Shown here: positions 62,072-64,000 of the stretch, in pieces | Position numbering within the stretch: the first letter of the stretch is position 1 | How the letters are laid out: each line of letters begins with the position of its first letter | Origin: CAWEEP01 sp963808125 | GTDB taxonomy: Bacteria > Chloroflexota > Dormibacteria > Aeolococcales > Aeolococcaceae | Assembly: GCA_963808125.1 (NCBI GenBank) | Contig: CAWEEP010000056.1 | Span: 21,595 to 85,594, forward strand | Direction: 5' to 3' | Length of the DNA: 64,000 bases | Notes under the pieces: generated by a model | Told to the model about the DNA's origin: nothing | Databases searched by the model: none | Seen by the model: the letters and a program-made list of their open reading frames with translations, nothing else | Translations under genes and position numbers: made by a program

Positions 62072-62598
62072 CCGACCCGCCGCCGCCGGCCCCGCCCGCC
62101 GGAGCGGCGGGTCAGACCGTCATCGCCTACACCGACGGCGCCTGCTCCGGCAATCCCGGTCCCGGGGCCTGGGCGTACCGGCTGGAGTGGCCGAACGGGC
62201 GGGTGGACGAGGCGGCCGGCGCCGAGGCCGCCACCACCAACAACCGGGAGGAGCTCAAGGCGGTCCGCGAGGCGCTGTTGGCGGTGCGGCGTCGCATCGG
62301 GGACGATCCGGAGTGGCGCATCGTGGTTCGCACCGACAGTCTGGGGGCCATTAACTGGCTGACTGGCGGCTGGAAGCGCAAGGCGAATCTCGACCTCTTC
62401 CCCGGCATCGACCCCATGGTGGACGCGCGCGTGCGCTTCGAGCACGTCCGCGGCCACTCCGGCCATCCCGGCAACGGGCGCGTCGACACCCTCGCCGTCG
62501 AGGCCACTCGCAGGCTCATGGAGGCCCGCGTCGCGGGCGCCGCGGGAGGCGATGGAGGAGTGGCACCGGACGGCGGAGGGAGACTCTCCCGGGCGTGA
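62068..62598 (+). CDS. rnhA: Ribonuclease HI
   Basis: 176 residues from ATG 62068. YTDGACSGNPGPGAWAYRLE supplies the first catalytic Asp, TTNNREELKAVREAL the Glu, VRTDSLGAINWLTGGWKRKA the second Asp, and HVRGHSGHPGNGRVDTLA the His/Asp end. It cuts RNA in RNA-DNA hybrids. A short Pro-rich N-terminus and a Gly-rich C-terminal tail flank the core. Translationally coupled to the zinc-ribbon gene. The 62599-62850 gap shows no gene. Confidence 0.94.
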   Translation: MTDPPPPAPPAGAAGQTVIAYTDGACSGNPGPGAWAYRLEWPNGRVDEAAGAEAATTNNREELKAVREALLAVRRRIGDDPEWRIVVRTDSLGAINWLTGGWKRKANLDLFPGIDPMVDARVRFEHVRGHSGHPGNGRVDTLAVEATRRLMEARVAGAAGGDGGVAPDGGGRLSRA

Positions 62599-62850
62599 CC
62601 AGCCCGGCTCAGGCGAGGGTGCGCTGATGACCCTAGATCCATCAGCCAGCTACGGAAGAGTCCAGATTCGTGGCGGTCGGAGCCGGGTGGTTATCGCAAC
62701 GCCGTGTTCGGCGAGGGTCCTCCGTCGCGCCGCTCCGACAGCCCGGGCGAATCGCCGGTATGGCCTTCACGATCCCCCACTCGGGCTGCGAGGTCACTCT
62801 CATCGGTGGTAAGAATGCGCTGCTCTCGTGACATCTATTCATGTGTGGGG

Positions 62851-63945
62851 CTAGTGTCCTGTACCGGAGATTCGTAGACAAAACCGTTCAATGCTGGCCA
62901 GGATCTCATCAGCGGTCTTGACCCAGACGAAGGGATGCGGATCGTCGTTGCAGGTGGCGAGGTAGAGGCGGATGTCGTCCTCCAGCGCCCGGGTGCTGCG
63001 GTGCACGCCGCGGCGCAGCTGCTTGCGCGTCAGCTCGGCGAACCAGCGCTCGACCTGGTTGATCCACGAGGAGTAGGTCGGGGTGAAGTGGAGCTGAAAG
63101 CGCGGGTGCTGCAGCAGCCAGCGCTGGATCGACGGCGTCTTGTGGGTGCTCAGGTTGTCCAGCACCAGGTGCAGGTCGAACTCCTCGGGCACCTCCTGAT
63201 CGATGCGGTCGAGGAAGGCCCGGAACTCGACGGCGCGGTGGCGCCGACGGACTTGGCCGATCACCTTGCCGGTGGCGACGTCGAGGGCGGCGAACAGCGA
63301 GGTGGTGCCGTGGCGCCGGTAGTCGTGGGTCTGGCGCTCGACCTGGCCCGGTGCCATGGGCAGCATCGGCTGGCTGCGGTCGAGAGCTTGGATCTGCGTC
63401 TTCTCGTCGACGCAGAGCACCAGGGCGCGGTCGGGGGGGTTGAGGTAGAGACCGACGATGTCGCGCACCTTCTCGACCAGCTGCGGGTCGGTGGAGAGCT
63501 TGAAATACTCGCTGCGGTGGGGCTGCAAGCCGAAGGCCTGCCAGATCCGCTGCACGCTGGTGTGGCTGAGCCCACTCGTCGCCGCCATCGACCTGGTGCT
63601 CCAGTGGGTGGCGTCGCGGGGCGTGGACTCCAGGGTCTTCACCACCACCGCCTCGACCCGGTCATCGCTGATCTTGCGCGGGGCGCCACTGCGGGGCGCG
63701 TCGAGCAGGCCGGCAACCCCGCCACTGATGAACCGGGACCGCCATTTGCCGACCGTGGCGTTGGTGACCTGCAGTTCCTCGGCGACCTGCATGTTGGTCA
63801 CCCCGCTCGCACAACCGAGCACGATCCGAGAGCGCAAGGCCAAACCCTGCGCCGTGGTGCGCCGCCGGGTCCACCGCTCGAGGATCTGGCGGTCCTCCGG
63901 GGTGCCCGCCAGCGCAGCCTTCGGACGACCTCGACTGGGATGCAT
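62851..63945 (-). CDS. IS630-family transposase
   Basis: 364 residues, intact. N-terminal helix-turn-helix domains (ASGVTNMQVAEELQVTNATV, GKWRSRFISGGVAGL) precede the DDE core: Asp180 (LVLCVDEKTQIQALDR), Asp263 (LHLVLDNLSTHK) and Glu299 (SSWINQVERWFAELTRKQL). IS630/Tc1-mariner elements insert at TA. The coding stop at 62851-62853 lies inside the element end. ATG 63945. Confidence 0.95.
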   Translation of the reverse strand: MHPSRGRPKAALAGTPEDRQILERWTRRRTTAQGLALRSRIVLGCASGVTNMQVAEELQVTNATVGKWRSRFISGGVAGLLDAPRSGAPRKISDDRVEAVVVKTLESTPRDATHWSTRSMAATSGLSHTSVQRIWQAFGLQPHRSEYFKLSTDPQLVEKVRDIVGLYLNPPDRALVLCVDEKTQIQALDRSQPMLPMAPGQVERQTHDYRRHGTTSLFAALDVATGKVIGQVRRRHRAVEFRAFLDRIDQEVPEEFDLHLVLDNLSTHKTPSIQRWLLQHPRFQLHFTPTYSSWINQVERWFAELTRKQLRRGVHRSTRALEDDIRLYLATCNDDPHPFVWVKTADEILASIERFCLRISGTGH

Positions 63946-64000
63946 GCAGGAGCCCTCCGGGTAGCGGAACGAGGCCCCCTTATTTTACCAGCTATCTCCG
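62852..64000 (-). mobile_element. IS630-family insertion sequence, right end beyond the window
   Basis: The left end begins at TA (62852-62853) with GTGTCCTGTACCGGAGAT. The window's last seven bases, ATCTCCG (63994-64000), are the exact complement of CGGAGAT at 62865-62871, so the window stops inside the right terminal inverted repeat. About 13 further bases would complete it. Confidence 0.75.

Noticed and set aside
1..64000. CRISPR arrays, rRNA genes and prophage structural genes
   Set aside because: No regularly spaced repeats, rRNA signatures or phage head/tail genes were seen.

Overview
The window is very GC-rich DNA from one bacterial chromosome, most likely a high-GC, single-membrane, actinobacterial-type soil lineage. 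Actinomycetota or a neighbour such as Dormibacterota or Chloroflexota would fit. The pointers are a mycothiol/DinB-type TIGR03086 protein, an F420/LLM-type oxidoreductase, translationally coupled CysM and M67 peptidase genes, a CwlO-like coiled-coil/CHAP cell-wall hydrolase, a VPATG cell-wall-anchor-like tail, frequent GTG/TTG starts and many 4-base ATGA/GTGA stop-start overlaps. I cannot name a species.

Layout. 0-2.3 kb: the 3' part of a conjugation-type coupling ATPase, coupled to an M48-like membrane protease. 2.3-9.3 kb: PAP2 phosphatase, secreted phosphoesterase, threonine dehydratase-like enzyme, LLM oxidoreductase, SnoaL-like remnant, acetamidase/formamidase and an APC permease. 9.4-24.3 kb: mostly membrane and envelope genes (two ABC-2 exporters, COG4705 and COG4280 proteins, methyltransferase, azoreductase, CHAP hydrolase, beta-carbonic anhydrase, PRC-barrel protein, papain-like protein), ending at tRNA-Pro(GGG). 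25-33.8 kb: a minus-strand housekeeping block (M20 peptidase, RDD protein, enolase, CysM, M67 peptidase, Der, GpsA). 34.5-39.7 kb: the [NiFe]-hydrogenase maturation operon hypF-hypC-hypD-hypE; HypF carries an extra HypC/HupF-like tail and no hydrogenase structural gene is in the window. 40-46.9 kb: a two-component system and a divergent GT2-GtrA / GT39 glycosyltransferase pair, linked by 11-bp-phased direct repeats that look like binding sites for the response regulator. 47-55.1 kb: an accessory island with a surface beta-helix protein, an AbiE-type toxin-antitoxin pair, two displaced Rhs-type tips each coupled to a small membrane protein, and an IS256-family element that directly abuts a beheaded lon. 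55-62.6 kb: MBL hydrolase, Nudix, esterase, a TnpB transposon gene and the trpD - zinc ribbon - rnhA operon. 62.85 kb to the end: an IS630-family element running off the window.

Sequence quality matters here. At least 18 otherwise recognisable genes are broken by single-base frameshifts, some compensated within 50 bases, and they include der and gpsA, which should be needed for growth. The breaks cluster at 2.3-6.6 kb and 25.4-28.2 kb, while 28.4-47 kb is clean. I read most of them as assembly or sequencing indels rather than decay, and give such genes one span with the break positions. Real remnants (RCC1-repeat gene, methyltransferase stub, beheaded lon, Rhs tips) are marked separately.
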